From contig NZ_RCVR01000022.1 in the NCBI RefSeq assembly GCF_016107305.1, forward strand, positions 31,319 through 95,318: a stretch of 64,000 bases of DNA, written 5' to 3'. The DNA is from Roseomonas sp. KE2513 (lineage in GTDB: Bacteria > Pseudomonadota > Alphaproteobacteria > Acetobacterales > Acetobacteraceae). The notes beneath the pieces are model-generated. The model was given only the letters and a program-made list of their open reading frames with translations. It had not been told where the DNA came from and did no database searches. This document shows, piece by piece, positions 8,574 to 16,997 of this stretch (positions within the stretch are counted from its first letter, which is position 1; every line of letters begins with the position of its first letter). The position numbers were made by a program, and so were the translations under genes.

Positions 8574-9340
8574 GCGCCGACCTCAAGCACCACCGCGCCG
8601 CCATCGGCGAGCGGCAGCGCGATTCGTGCCGCGCGGCCCGCCGCGAGCGCGCGCAGCAGCGGCAGGGAGCGCGCGGCGGGATTGCCCCGCGCCAGCCCTT
8701 CCATCTCACCGGCGGGCGTCACCTCCGCATCCGGCGCCAACTCGACCGAGAGCGGCACGCCACCCTCCGGCACCAGCACCAGCGCCACGGCGAAGGGCGC
8801 GTCGGTGGGGCGCTTGGCGTCAAGCGGCGGCGCGAGCGGCGCGTCATAGGCGCAGAACAGCACCGGCACGCCCCTCGCCACCACGGAGGCCACCGCCTGC
8901 ACCAGCCCCGTCGCGAAGCTGTCGTCATGCCCGCCGAGGCTCACCGAGGCGCGGGTCGAGCCCATGGCGATGCCCCAGTATCCCGCGGCCGCGTTGTGCA
9001 CGGAGTTGTGGAACTGCGTCGGCGAGATCGCCCCGTCCGGCACTGTCAGCGCCTCAAGGATCGAGCCGACGACCGCGCCATCGCCGTTGGAGGAGGCGAA
9101 GACCGTCTCCAGCTCCGCCGCCGGCAGCCCCGATCCGGCCGCTGCCTCGCCCGCTGCGGCGAGGGCGAGCCGCACGGAGGGACTGGTGCGCCGCCGCTCG
9201 GTCGGCGGCAGCGCGACCGGCGGCGGCAGGGCGACGGGCGCGGGTTCCCAGGGCACCCCGCCCGCGAGCACCGCGCGGCTCGCCTCCCAACTGGGCAAGC
9301 CGGGGCCGAGCAGACCAATACCGGCGATGTCGCACCTCAT
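8570..9340 (-). CDS. apeC: Ketoacyl-synthase-like chain length factor (ApeC-like)
   Basis: A 256-residue protein of the short ketoacyl-synthase-like type. I use the ATG at 9340 because the product then begins MRCDIAGIGLLGPGL like its family. A GTG at 9373, overlapping the KS stop, is an alternative fitting the GTGA coupling of this operon. The family segment FHNSVHNAAAGYWGIAM is clear. Where a KS carries its nucleophilic Cys, this protein reads VSLGGHDDSF, so no catalytic Cys is seen. Together with the neighbouring full-length KS this argues for a KS-chain length factor heterodimer, as described for ApeO-ApeC. Confidence 0.86.
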   Translation of the reverse strand: MRCDIAGIGLLGPGLPSWEASRAVLAGGVPWEPAPVALPPPVALPPTERRRTSPSVRLALAAAGEAAAGSGLPAAELETVFASSNGDGAVVGSILEALTVPDGAISPTQFHNSVHNAAAGYWGIAMGSTRASVSLGGHDDSFATGLVQAVASVVARGVPVLFCAYDAPLAPPLDAKRPTDAPFAVALVLVPEGGVPLSVELAPDAEVTPAGEMEGLARGNPAARSLPLLRALAAGRAARIALPLADGGAVVLEVGA

Positions 9341-9369
9341 CGGGCGCCCAGGCCCCTCGCGCTTGCCGG

Positions 9370-10560
9370 TCACGCCCGACCCATCACCAGCGCGAGGTTG
9401 CTGCCGCCGAAGCCGAAGGAATTGCTCAGCACCCGCTCTACCGGCGCGGCACGATTCTTCACGGCCAGATCCACGCCGAACTCCGGGTCGGGCGTCTCGA
9501 CGCCGAGGCAGCCCGGCACCAGCCCGTCCTCCACGCAGATCGAGGCGATCACCGCCTCCAGCGCGCCCGAGGCCCCGAGCGTGTGCCCCGACCATCCCTT
9601 GGTGGAGGAGCAGGGCACACGGTCCGCGAAGAGCGCGCGGATGGCATTCCCCTCCATCGCGTCGTTCGCCCGCGTGCCGGTGCCGTGCATGTTCACGTAG
9701 TCGACGGGCGCGTCCCCCGCCGCGTCCAGCGCGGCGCGCATGGCGGCGATGGCGCCCAGCCCCTCCGGATGGGGGGAGGACATGTGGTGCCCGTCCGCGC
9801 TCGCCCCGGCGCCGAGGAGCGCCAGGCTGCCGGGCGCGGCGTCCCCGGCCCGCACCAGCAGCACGAGGCCCGCGGCCTCGCCGATCGAAATCCCGTCCCG
9901 GTCCGCGGCGCAGGGCCGGCAGGCGCCGCGCGAGAGCAGCTCCAGCGCGCGGAAGCCGTGCAGCGTCATGCGGCAGAGCGTGTCCACGCCCCCCACCACC
10001 GCCGCGTCACAGAGGCCGGCGGCGATCATCACCTGCGCCTCCAGGAAGCTCCGCGCGCCCGAGGTGCAGGCGGTGGAAATCGAGACCGCCGGTCCCGAGA
10101 GACCGAGGCGCGCGCGGACGTAGCGCGGCAGCGCGTGCAGGTCGTGGGTGTGGGTAAAGTCGAACTCCGTCGGCAGCGCGCCGTCCTCGCCACGCCGAGC
10201 ATAGGCCGCCTCGGTTTCGGCGATGCCCGCGGTGCTGGTGCCGAGCACCACGGCCACGCGATGCGCGCCGTAGTGATCCGCCGCCGCTGCCACCGCCTCG
10301 GCGAAGCCGTCCGTCCCCAGCGCCAGCTCCGCCAGCCGGTTGTTGCGGCAGGCATAGCGGGTCAGCGCCTCCGGCAGCGCGACCTCCTCCAGCCCCGGCA
10401 CGCGCCCGGTCCAGATCCCCTCCGGCATGCCTGGCAGGTCGCAGGGCGCGAGGCCTCCGCGACGGGCGTGCAGCGCCTCGCGCGTCGCCGCCAGGCCAGT
10501 GCCCATGGCACTGACGGCACTGCGGGCGGCGAGGGCGAGAGGGGGAAGCATCAATGACAT
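9370..10560 (-). CDS. apeO: Beta-ketoacyl-ACP synthase (FabF-type, ApeO-like)
   Basis: A 396-residue condensing enzyme. The nucleophile lies in VSISTACTSGARSF near residue 160, the first His in VNMHGTGTRAND and the second in GWSGHTLGASGALE; the C-terminal SFGFGGSN is also present, so the Cys-His-His triad is complete. It would extend an aryl-primed chain with malonyl-ACP. It begins 86 bp after the MMPL exporter gene, the only junction in the cluster with a real gap, and it is followed directly by the Cys-less partner. This arrangement fits a type II polyketide KS/CLF pair. Confidence 0.92.
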   Translation of the reverse strand: MSLMLPPLALAARSAVSAMGTGLAATREALHARRGGLAPCDLPGMPEGIWTGRVPGLEEVALPEALTRYACRNNRLAELALGTDGFAEAVAAAADHYGAHRVAVVLGTSTAGIAETEAAYARRGEDGALPTEFDFTHTHDLHALPRYVRARLGLSGPAVSISTACTSGARSFLEAQVMIAAGLCDAAVVGGVDTLCRMTLHGFRALELLSRGACRPCAADRDGISIGEAAGLVLLVRAGDAAPGSLALLGAGASADGHHMSSPHPEGLGAIAAMRAALDAAGDAPVDYVNMHGTGTRANDAMEGNAIRALFADRVPCSSTKGWSGHTLGASGALEAVIASICVEDGLVPGCLGVETPDPEFGVDLAVKNRAAPVERVLSNSFGFGGSNLALVMGRA

Positions 10561-10646
10561 CTGAAGGCTCTATCGCATCGGGCAAGCCCGCTGTGCAGCG
10601 GGGCAGAGGTTGAATTTCATCCCGCGGGCACGGCCGCAAGAGCGTT

Positions 10647-12995
10647 TCACGGGATGGATCGCCCTGCGTGGGGCGCCAACCCGAGCGCCAACAGGAAGGC
10701 CGCCGCCACCCCTACCGAGACCGTCAGCCCGATCCCGTGCAGCACCGGCGTGGCGCAGAGCGCCAGCATCCCGAAGGTGAGCAGCGTCGTCACCGTGCAG
10801 GTGAGCACGGCGGCCAGGGTGCGCGCGGCCTCCGCCAAATCGGGCTCCGCCCGGCCGAGGAAGAGGGCGTAATCCAATCCGACGCCGGCCATCAGCAGCA
10901 GCGCCACGAGGTGAAAGGGCGTCAGCCGCTCCCCCGCCGCCGAGAGGACCGCCAGCACCACCAGCACCGCGCCCGCGATGGGCGCCGCCCGCAGCAGGGC
11001 GGGCAGAGGGCCGCGCAGCCCCGCCGCCAGCAGCGCCAGCACGGCCAGGGCGCCCACCCCGCACCAGAGGAGCGCGCCGCGCGTGGTGGCGGCGATCATC
11101 CCCTCCGTCTCGCCCTTCACGTCCACGAAGAGGATCCCGGGGTTGCCCAGCCCGGCCACCGCCGCCCGCACCGAACCCGCATCGGCGACGCCCGAAAGCA
11201 GCCCGAGGCCCTGCCACCCCTGCCCCCGCCGCGACAGCATCGGCGAGAGGCGGGCCGAGATCAGCGGCGCCGCCGCCAGCGCATCCAGGTCCAGCAACGG
11301 CAGGGTCCGGCTCTCCTCCACCGCCGCCAGGAAGGAAGCGAAGGCCTCGGGGCGGAAGGGAAGCCCCGCCATGGCCTCGGCGAGCCGCGCTGAGAGAACC
11401 TCCGGCGCCGGCATCGCCGCCTGGCGTGCTTCCTGCGCGGCGCGGCTCGGCAGGTAGCGGCTGGGCAGGTCCAGCCCGCCCAACCTTCCATCGGCCAGCA
11501 GGGGCGCCAAGGCCTCGCCCACCCGCTCGGAGGCACGGAGCACCGCCTCCTCGCTCCGCCCGCTCAGGGCCACGAGGTGCCGCACGTCGGGTGCGCCGAG
11601 CTGGGCGCGGAGTTCCCCGTCGAGATTCCGCTCCGTCTCCGGTACCGGGCTCAGCCGGGCGATGTCGTCCTCCCAGCGCGGGAGGCCCGCGGCCGCCAGC
11701 CATGCCACCGACAGCGCCATCACACCCCAGGCCAGGGGGCGCCGCCCGCGCAACCGGCCCAGAGCCTGCAGGACGAGCGCCGGCAGCGGCCGCGCCACTA
11801 CGGACTCCGAGGACAGCAGCCGCGGCAGCCCCCAGCGCGTGACCGCCACCCCCACCAGCAGCCCCGCCGCGCCGAAAAGCCCGAGCTGCGCGAGGCCGGG
11901 AAAGCCCGAGGCCATCATCGCCACCAGCCCCATCGCCGCCGCCCCGGCAGCCAGCCGCAGCGTCGGCCAGATCCGCCGCGCGGCCGCCCCCAGCGCTTCC
12001 CCAGGCCGGCGGCCCGTCAGCAGCAGGATGGGATAATCCACAGCGACGCCCAGCATCGTCACCCCGAAGCCCAGCGCCGCCCCCTGCACCCGGCCGAAGA
12101 CGAGCGCGACGGCCATTGCCCCCGCGAGGCTGCCCGCCAGCAGCGGCACCCCCGCCGCCAGCAGCATCGCGCCCGAGCGGTAGCGCCAGACGAGGAAGCC
12201 CAGCAGCAGCGCGCCCGAGAGGATCGAGACCCGCTCCACATCCGCCTTCACCGCCGCGGCCGCGCTGGCGGCAAAGACGCCGGGCCCGGAGAGCAGCAGC
12301 CGCACCCCCTTCGGCCCGGCGGCGGCGAAGGCGGCGCGCACGGTCTCGGAGGCCTCCCGCTGCCCCTCCATGTCCGTCCCCGCGGCCCGGCTGCGCGCCA
12401 CCAGCAGCGCGCGCGGCGGCCCCTCGCCGCCCGCGAACCAGGCGCCGTCCTTCATCGTCACGGTGCTGCCGCCGAGCCAGCCGCGCAGCATCTCCAGGAA
12501 CACCCCCGTGGGGTCGGCGAAGCCAAGGCGCGAGAGCACGTTCGAGAGGGAGGAGCGCAGTCCGTCCAGCAGCGCCTCCAGCCCCCGCCGCAGCGCCGGC
12601 ACCTCGAAAATCCCCTGAGCGGGGGAGAGGAGATAGCGGTAGCGGAACAGCAGCGCCTGCTCTCCTTCCGTCAGGTCGCCGGTGCCGTTGCCGACGAAGG
12701 CGAAGAGCCCACCGTCGCGCAGCGCGGCACCCATCGACTTCGAGACGCGCGCGAGCTCCGGCACCTCGGCCCCTTCAAGCCCGACCAGCAGCAGCGTCGC
12801 CGCCGCGCCGTCGCGCAGTTCGCCCAGCAGGAAGGCGGCCTCGGGCGTCGCGGCGGGGGGAAGGAAATCCGCCATGTCCGTGCGGATCTCGACCAGCCGG
12901 AACAAGGCGGCGCCGAGCAGGGCGAGAAGCAGCAGCGCGACGGCCGGGCGCAGGGCAGCCCGGCCGCGGGCGGCAACCGTGGAAGGATCGGTCAC
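10647..12995 (-). CDS. MMPL/RND-family exporter of the aryl-polyene-type cluster
   Basis: A 782-residue membrane protein beginning at a GTG that overlaps the upstream stop. A first hydrophobic helix (VALLLLALLGAALF) is followed by RTDMADFLPP and a large periplasmic loop. Helices at about 250-380 and 400-430, a second loop, and a final helix bundle from about 640 to 780 give the two-fold MMPL layout. MMPL-type predicted exporters are a standard part of aryl polyene clusters and are thought to help move the lipid-linked pigment toward the outer membrane. The cargo is inferred from context. Confidence 0.9.
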   Translation of the reverse strand: MTDPSTVAARGRAALRPAVALLLLALLGAALFRLVEIRTDMADFLPPAATPEAAFLLGELRDGAAATLLLVGLEGAEVPELARVSKSMGAALRDGGLFAFVGNGTGDLTEGEQALLFRYRYLLSPAQGIFEVPALRRGLEALLDGLRSSLSNVLSRLGFADPTGVFLEMLRGWLGGSTVTMKDGAWFAGGEGPPRALLVARSRAAGTDMEGQREASETVRAAFAAAGPKGVRLLLSGPGVFAASAAAAVKADVERVSILSGALLLGFLVWRYRSGAMLLAAGVPLLAGSLAGAMAVALVFGRVQGAALGFGVTMLGVAVDYPILLLTGRRPGEALGAAARRIWPTLRLAAGAAAMGLVAMMASGFPGLAQLGLFGAAGLLVGVAVTRWGLPRLLSSESVVARPLPALVLQALGRLRGRRPLAWGVMALSVAWLAAAGLPRWEDDIARLSPVPETERNLDGELRAQLGAPDVRHLVALSGRSEEAVLRASERVGEALAPLLADGRLGGLDLPSRYLPSRAAQEARQAAMPAPEVLSARLAEAMAGLPFRPEAFASFLAAVEESRTLPLLDLDALAAAPLISARLSPMLSRRGQGWQGLGLLSGVADAGSVRAAVAGLGNPGILFVDVKGETEGMIAATTRGALLWCGVGALAVLALLAAGLRGPLPALLRAAPIAGAVLVVLAVLSAAGERLTPFHLVALLLMAGVGLDYALFLGRAEPDLAEAARTLAAVLTCTVTTLLTFGMLALCATPVLHGIGLTVSVGVAAAFLLALGLAPHAGRSIP

Positions 12996-14503
12996 GAGCG
13001 CGGCGTGACCCGCATGACCGAGGATTCGTTCCCCACCGTCTGGAACCAGCGGATGCCGCCCCCGGTGCCGCGAATCTCCACCCGCTGCACCACGGCGCGC
13101 ACCCGGACCGAGAGAGGGTGCAGCACGATGGTCCAGGCGGGCAGCGCGCCCTCGAAGGACACCTGGTAGAAGCGGCGCAGCGTCACGAGGTCCCCGGCGA
13201 GGGTGGAGCGGATCGCCTCCACCAGCGCCCGCACCTCTGGCGCCTGGTCGAGGTTCACCTCCTGCCGTTCCCCGCGCGAGGGGCGCTCGTAGACCAGCCG
13301 GTCCCCGCTCACGACCACCCGCTCCTGGAAGGGCTCGGCCACCCGCTTCTCGAGGGTGGAGGGCGCCTGCCAGAGAAGCGTGCCGCTGCTCGGCAGGGTG
13401 TCGGCCAGCCCCGCGATCTCCTTTGTCTCGACGAAATCAGCCTCGGTCCGCCGCACGGCGGCCAGGGCGGCCATCACCGCCTCCAGCCCGCCCTCCTGCG
13501 CGGCGGCGGGAAGGGCCAGCAGGGGCATGGTCAGCACCGCGCGCCGGGCGACGGCCGGCGCCGGCTGCGTCGCGGCCTCCGAAGCCAGGGCTGGGGCGGG
13601 GGCCGGGGCGCCCATCTCCTCCCAGAAGTCGTAGAAGTTGAACCAGTTCGCCGGGTGCTCCCGCGCCACCTCCTCCAGCCGGGCGGCGTAGCGCAGCACC
13701 GAGTCCCGCAGGTCCGCCTCGCGTGCCGAGCGCCGCAGCACCACCCGTTCGGCGAATTCCTCGAAGCGGATCTCGTAGCGCCGCGGGCCGCGCCAGATGC
13801 CGAAGGCGAGCATCACAGGCGCCCCCAGCACGGCCGCGAGGATATGCGGCCCCGCCGGCAGCGGCGCCGTGGCGCCGAGGAAGGGCACCGGCACCACCCG
13901 GTCCTCCCCCACCGCCGGGCGGCGGTCGGCCAGGATGCCCACCAGCCCCCCGCGATCAAGGCACTCCTTCGCGCGCAGCATCGAATCGGGACGGCCGAGG
14001 GCCACCACCCGCTCCGCCTTCTCGGGCGAGAGGGCGCTGAAGACGGCGTTGGCGAGGCGCGCGTTGGCCTCGTACATGAAGGCCATCACCTCCACCGGGC
14101 AGCCGCGGTCGGCCAGGGCGCGCATCGCCTCGAAGGAGCCGAGATGCGCGCCGAGCAGCACGCAGCCGCGCCCGGCCGCGATATGCGCGTCCAGCGCCTC
14201 CAGCCCGGTGACCGTGATCCTGAAGCCCGCCGTGCGGCCCTGGAGGAGGTAGACCCGGTCCAGCATCGTCGCGGCAAAGGCGAAATAGGGGCGCCAGAGG
14301 TCGGGCCAGCCAGGCTCGCGCCCCAGCGCCCGCCGCTGGAAGCGCCGCACCGCCTCCCGCTGGTGCGCGGGGGCTGAGAACATGAACCAGGCCGTCACCG
14401 GGTAGAGCAGCGCGTGGGAGAAGCGCCAGCCCATGCGCCGCGCGATCCAGGCCATCAGCCGCAGCGCTGCCCCGCCCCGCTCGCGCTCGCGCGTCCAGCT
14501 CAT
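12992..14503 (-). CDS. Fusion: LpxL-like acyltransferase + LolA-like lipoprotein carrier domain
   Basis: A 503-residue protein with two parts. Residues about 1-310 are a lysophospholipid/lipid A type acyltransferase: the catalytic HX4(D/E)-like motif lies in LLGAHLGSFEAMRAL and a second block is GILADRRPAVGED. Residues about 336-503 resemble the LolA-like outer-membrane lipoprotein carrier proteins of aryl polyene clusters (TEADFVETKEIAGL, SGTLLWQAPSTLEKR). Between them lies a Pro/Ala linker and a stretch, RRAVLTMPLLALPAAA (about 320-335), that looks like a cleavable signal peptide. In other clusters these are separate genes. An internal GTG (13535-13537) could allow a separate LolA product, but I see no good ribosome-binding site there. 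The gene overlaps both neighbours by 4 nt. Confidence 0.88.
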   Translation of the reverse strand: MSWTRERERGGAALRLMAWIARRMGWRFSHALLYPVTAWFMFSAPAHQREAVRRFQRRALGREPGWPDLWRPYFAFAATMLDRVYLLQGRTAGFRITVTGLEALDAHIAAGRGCVLLGAHLGSFEAMRALADRGCPVEVMAFMYEANARLANAVFSALSPEKAERVVALGRPDSMLRAKECLDRGGLVGILADRRPAVGEDRVVPVPFLGATAPLPAGPHILAAVLGAPVMLAFGIWRGPRRYEIRFEEFAERVVLRRSAREADLRDSVLRYAARLEEVAREHPANWFNFYDFWEEMGAPAPAPALASEAATQPAPAVARRAVLTMPLLALPAAAQEGGLEAVMAALAAVRRTEADFVETKEIAGLADTLPSSGTLLWQAPSTLEKRVAEPFQERVVVSGDRLVYERPSRGERQEVNLDQAPEVRALVEAIRSTLAGDLVTLRRFYQVSFEGALPAWTIVLHPLSVRVRAVVQRVEIRGTGGGIRWFQTVGNESSVMRVTPRS

Positions 14504-14787
14504 GGCGGCGCCACCTCGCCGCGGAAGGCGAGTTCACCGCCCACATGCGCGGTGAAGCCGAGGCGGCCGCCCTCCAGCGGGCGCAGCTCGACCAGCACCT
14601 CCTCCCCCGGCAGCACGGGCCGCAGGAATTTCGCCGAGGGTAGCCGCGCCGCGCCCGCGAGCCCCGCCGCCGCCATGACGCGGTCGAGCAGCACGACCCC
14701 CGGCACCACGGGGCGGCCGGGGAAGTGCCCGGGCAGGCAGGGGTGCTCCCCCGGAACCGAGAAACGGAAGGCGCGGCTCTCGCTCAC
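14500..14787 (-). CDS. apeI: FabA/FabZ-type hotdog dehydratase (ApeI-like)
   Basis: A 95-residue hotdog protein, short but complete, starting at a GTG that overlaps the stop of the ligase gene. The core motif HPCLPGHFPGRPVVPGV contains the catalytic His and the HFPG turn of FabZ-like 3-hydroxyacyl-ACP dehydratases. Its expected partner is the ApeP-like subunit at 8163-8573, giving a heterodimeric dehydratase that introduces the conjugated double bonds of the polyene. Confidence 0.9.
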   Translation of the reverse strand: MSESRAFRFSVPGEHPCLPGHFPGRPVVPGVVLLDRVMAAAGLAGAARLPSAKFLRPVLPGEEVLVELRPLEGGRLGFTAHVGGELAFRGEVAPP

Positions 14788-16124
14788 GTGCCGCTTCCCG
14801 AGGCCTGCGGCAGGCGCTCGCGCAGCGAATCGAGGCTCCGCCGCGTGATCTTGCCCACGGCATCCCGCGGCAGGCGCTCCACCATCACCACCGGGCGGGG
14901 CAGGAAGACGTCCTCCACCCGCCCGCGCAGCGCGAGGAGGATCCTAGCGGGGGTGAGCGTCGGCGCCACGACATAGGCGGCCAGGCGGGCGGTGGGATTG
15001 GCGTCGAGGTCCTCGGGCGCGAGGAAGACCCCGTCCTCTACCCCCTCGATCTCGCTCAGCACGCGGTTCAGCCCGGCCAGGGAGGCCCGGCGGCCGCCGC
15101 GCTTCACGATATCTCCGCGCCGCCCCAGCAGGCGGAAGCGGCCGTCAGGGGCGAGCTCCACGAGGTCCGAGAGCGGCACCGGCGCGGGAAGGCCGGGCAC
15201 GAGGGCGCTGACGACTTCCTCCCCCTCCGCCCGCAGGGAGACGCCGTTGTAGAGGGTCCAGGCCTCGCCCTCCACGGTGCGGCGGCTGGCGATGGAGCCC
15301 ATCTCCGTCGCGCCGTAGATCTCCAGCACCGGGATCACGCCGCCGCCGAGCGACGCCTCGGCCGCGGCGGCGAGGGAAGGGGCGAGCGGGGCGGTGGCCG
15401 AGATCACCGCCGAGACGCCGGACACACCCCCTGCGACGAGGGCGCGGAGCTGCAGCGGCGTCGTCACCAGCACGCGCCTCCCGGGCGCGGCAGCCACCGC
15501 CTCCGCAACCTCGACAGGATAGAAATGCGGGCCGGAATGGATGGCCACCGGTGCCTGCAGCGGCAGCATCATCGTCGTCTCGAAGCCGTACATATGCGCC
15601 GCCGGCACGGTGCCGATAACCGTCGCGGTGTCGGCGGGATCGTCCAGCCCGAAGCGCCGCGCCGCCGCACGCGCCCCCGCGACGAGCGCCCCCCAGGGCT
15701 TGGCATGCGCCGCCGGCTCCCCCGTGCTGCCGGAGGTGAAGCCGATGGCCGCCTTCGCCTCGGCCGGGATGGCGAAGTTCGTGCCCTCCCCCTCGCCCCA
15801 GGCTCCGGCCACGGCGGCGGGGATCGCCGTCTCCGCCCCGTCAGTCAGGGCATAGGTGCCGGGATAGAGGGCCGCCAGCGCTCGCTGCCGGTGCGGCGAG
15901 CGATCGGCCGAGAGCAGCGTGACCTGCCCCCGCGCCAGCGCCGCCCCGAACCCCACGAGCGCGAGATAGCGGTCGGCACAGAGGTTCAGCACGCAAACGC
16001 CGTCCGGCAGCCGCGCGGCCAGCGCCGCCACATCCGCGAGGAAGCGCGCGGCCGTGACGGCCTCCGCGCCGCGCCGCGCCAGCACTGCGCCCGGCGCGCG
16101 GTTGAGGAAGAAGGGGCTATCCAT
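14784..16124 (-). CDS. apeH: AMP-dependent acyl/aryl ligase (ApeH-like)
   Basis: A 446-residue adenylate-forming enzyme starting at the ATG at 16124, 8 nt inside the end of the preceding gene. Family motifs are IGFTSGSTGEPAAHAK (P-loop), LEIYGATEMGSIASR (adenine motif), then RFRLLGRRGDIVKRGGRRAS and a C-terminal Lys motif GKITRRSLD. In aryl polyene pathways ApeH loads the aromatic starter, for example 4-hydroxybenzoate, onto an acyl carrier protein. The only ACP in the window lies 483 bp upstream in the same operon. The substrate cannot be read from the sequence. Confidence 0.91.
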   Translation of the reverse strand: MDSPFFLNRAPGAVLARRGAEAVTAARFLADVAALAARLPDGVCVLNLCADRYLALVGFGAALARGQVTLLSADRSPHRQRALAALYPGTYALTDGAETAIPAAVAGAWGEGEGTNFAIPAEAKAAIGFTSGSTGEPAAHAKPWGALVAGARAAARRFGLDDPADTATVIGTVPAAHMYGFETTMMLPLQAPVAIHSGPHFYPVEVAEAVAAAPGRRVLVTTPLQLRALVAGGVSGVSAVISATAPLAPSLAAAAEASLGGGVIPVLEIYGATEMGSIASRRTVEGEAWTLYNGVSLRAEGEEVVSALVPGLPAPVPLSDLVELAPDGRFRLLGRRGDIVKRGGRRASLAGLNRVLSEIEGVEDGVFLAPEDLDANPTARLAAYVVAPTLTPARILLALRGRVEDVFLPRPVVMVERLPRDAVGKITRRSLDSLRERLPQASGSGT

Positions 16125-16605
16125 GACGCGCCCGCTCCGCCCGCAGGATGGCGCGGAAGGTCTGGTCGGGCCAGGCAATGCCGCCCGCCGGAAAGCACAG
16201 GCTGCGCACCACGTGCTCCCCCAGGAACAGCAGGAGGAGGGCAGCGAGCGGCAGCAGGTGCCAGGCCGGGCCGCCACCGGCCAGGGGCAGAAGCTGCGCG
16301 ACGGCCGCGAGCGCAAGGGCTACCGCCCAGACCGCGGTGAGACGACGGGCATAAACAGCGCATTCCGCGCCGTCCCGCCGCTCGTCGAAGCGGATGTAGT
16401 GGGCGATCAGCGGCTCCCGCCCGCGCCGCAACGTGCGCGCGAAACCCCAGGCGAAGCCGGCGCAGGCCAGGGTGGGCAGGAGCGGCAGCACGGCGCGCGC
16501 GGCATCCTGGCCGAAGGCGAGCCAGGCTGCGCCGAGCACCACCGCGGGCGCGAGGCGCGTCCCAAGACGCCCCGCGAGCCGCACCCCCCTTCCGCGAGGC
16601 GGCAT
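16117..16605 (-). CDS. COG4648-type integral membrane protein of the aryl polyene cluster
   Basis: A 162-residue membrane protein. The ATG at 16605 lies 1 nt beyond the ACP stop codon, so I prefer it over upstream in-frame starts that would overlap the ACP gene. It has about four to five hydrophobic segments (APAVVLGAAWLAFG, AVLPLLPTLACAGFAWGF, AVWAVALALAAVAQLLPL, LLPLAALLLLFLGEHV) and the conserved-looking REPLIAHYIRFDERRDG loop. Proteins of this type are commonly found in aryl polyene clusters but have no assigned reaction. Confidence 0.8.
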   Translation of the reverse strand: MPPRGRGVRLAGRLGTRLAPAVVLGAAWLAFGQDAARAVLPLLPTLACAGFAWGFARTLRRGREPLIAHYIRFDERRDGAECAVYARRLTAVWAVALALAAVAQLLPLAGGGPAWHLLPLAALLLLFLGEHVVRSLCFPAGGIAWPDQTFRAILRAERARHG

Positions 16606-16606
16606 C

Positions 16607-16882
16607 TCAGCCCACCCGGTTCTTCTCGATGTGCGCGGAAAGGCTGCGGAGCGAGGCGAAGATCCGCCCGTTGCGCTCGTCGTCCGAGCGGAGCTGGAAG
16701 CCGTATTTACGCGAGACGGCCAGCGCCATCTCCAGCGCGTCGATGCTGTCCAATCCCAGCCCCTCCCCGAAAAGCGGCGCTTCCGGATCGATCTCCGCCG
16801 GCGCCACTTCCAGTTGCAGGGCGCCGACAATCAGTTCCGCCACCTCCGCCTCAAGGGCCGTCATCGCCGTGATCGAAGCCAC
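16607..16882 (-). CDS. Acyl carrier protein of the aryl-polyene-type cluster
   Basis: I choose the GTG at 16882 (91 residues) because GGAG lies 8 nt upstream; an ATG at 16864 gives the conventional N-terminus MTALEAEVAELIV but has no Shine-Dalgarno. The phosphopantetheine attachment Ser lies in GLGLDSIDALEMAL, matching the DSL/DSI motif. Characterised aryl polyene systems use two carrier proteins (ApeE and ApeF); I find only this one. It is the first gene of the minus-strand operon, and its upstream region holds two matching dyads. Confidence 0.9.
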   Translation of the reverse strand: MASITAMTALEAEVAELIVGALQLEVAPAEIDPEAPLFGEGLGLDSIDALEMALAVSRKYGFQLRSDDERNGRIFASLRSLSAHIEKNRVG

Positions 16883-16997
16883 TCTTTCGTCTCCACCCTG
16901 GGCGCCTCCATCCTGGCCCCCATGTTGTTTCATGGTTAAGCACAAGGAATGTCGCTGCGCTTTATGAAAGCTCCATGACCCGACATGTTACAACATG
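16883..16997. promoter_or_regulatory. Divergent control region with two CATGTT-type dyads
   Basis: Two 14-bp dyads share the form CATGTT-N2-AACATG: CATGTTGTTTCATG at 16921-16934, and CATGTTACAACATG at 16984-16997, whose complement is CATGTTGTAACATG. They agree at 12 of 14 positions in matched orientation. Their centres are 63 bp apart, close to six turns of B-DNA. Site 1 is 39 bp upstream of the ACP start. Site 2 overlaps the first codons of the deacetylase if that gene begins at 16975. A dimeric regulator or a DNA loop could act here (inference). Confidence 0.6.

Noticed and set aside
10561..10646. 16-codon frame MKFNLCPAAQRACPMR between MMPL and KS genes
   Set aside because: It is too short, with no Shine-Dalgarno or leader-peptide hallmark, so I did not list it as a gene.
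11577..13169. Long plus-strand open frame opposite the MMPL exporter
   Set aside because: Gln/Arg/His-rich antisense shadow; the minus-strand MMPL and fusion genes explain the sequence fully.
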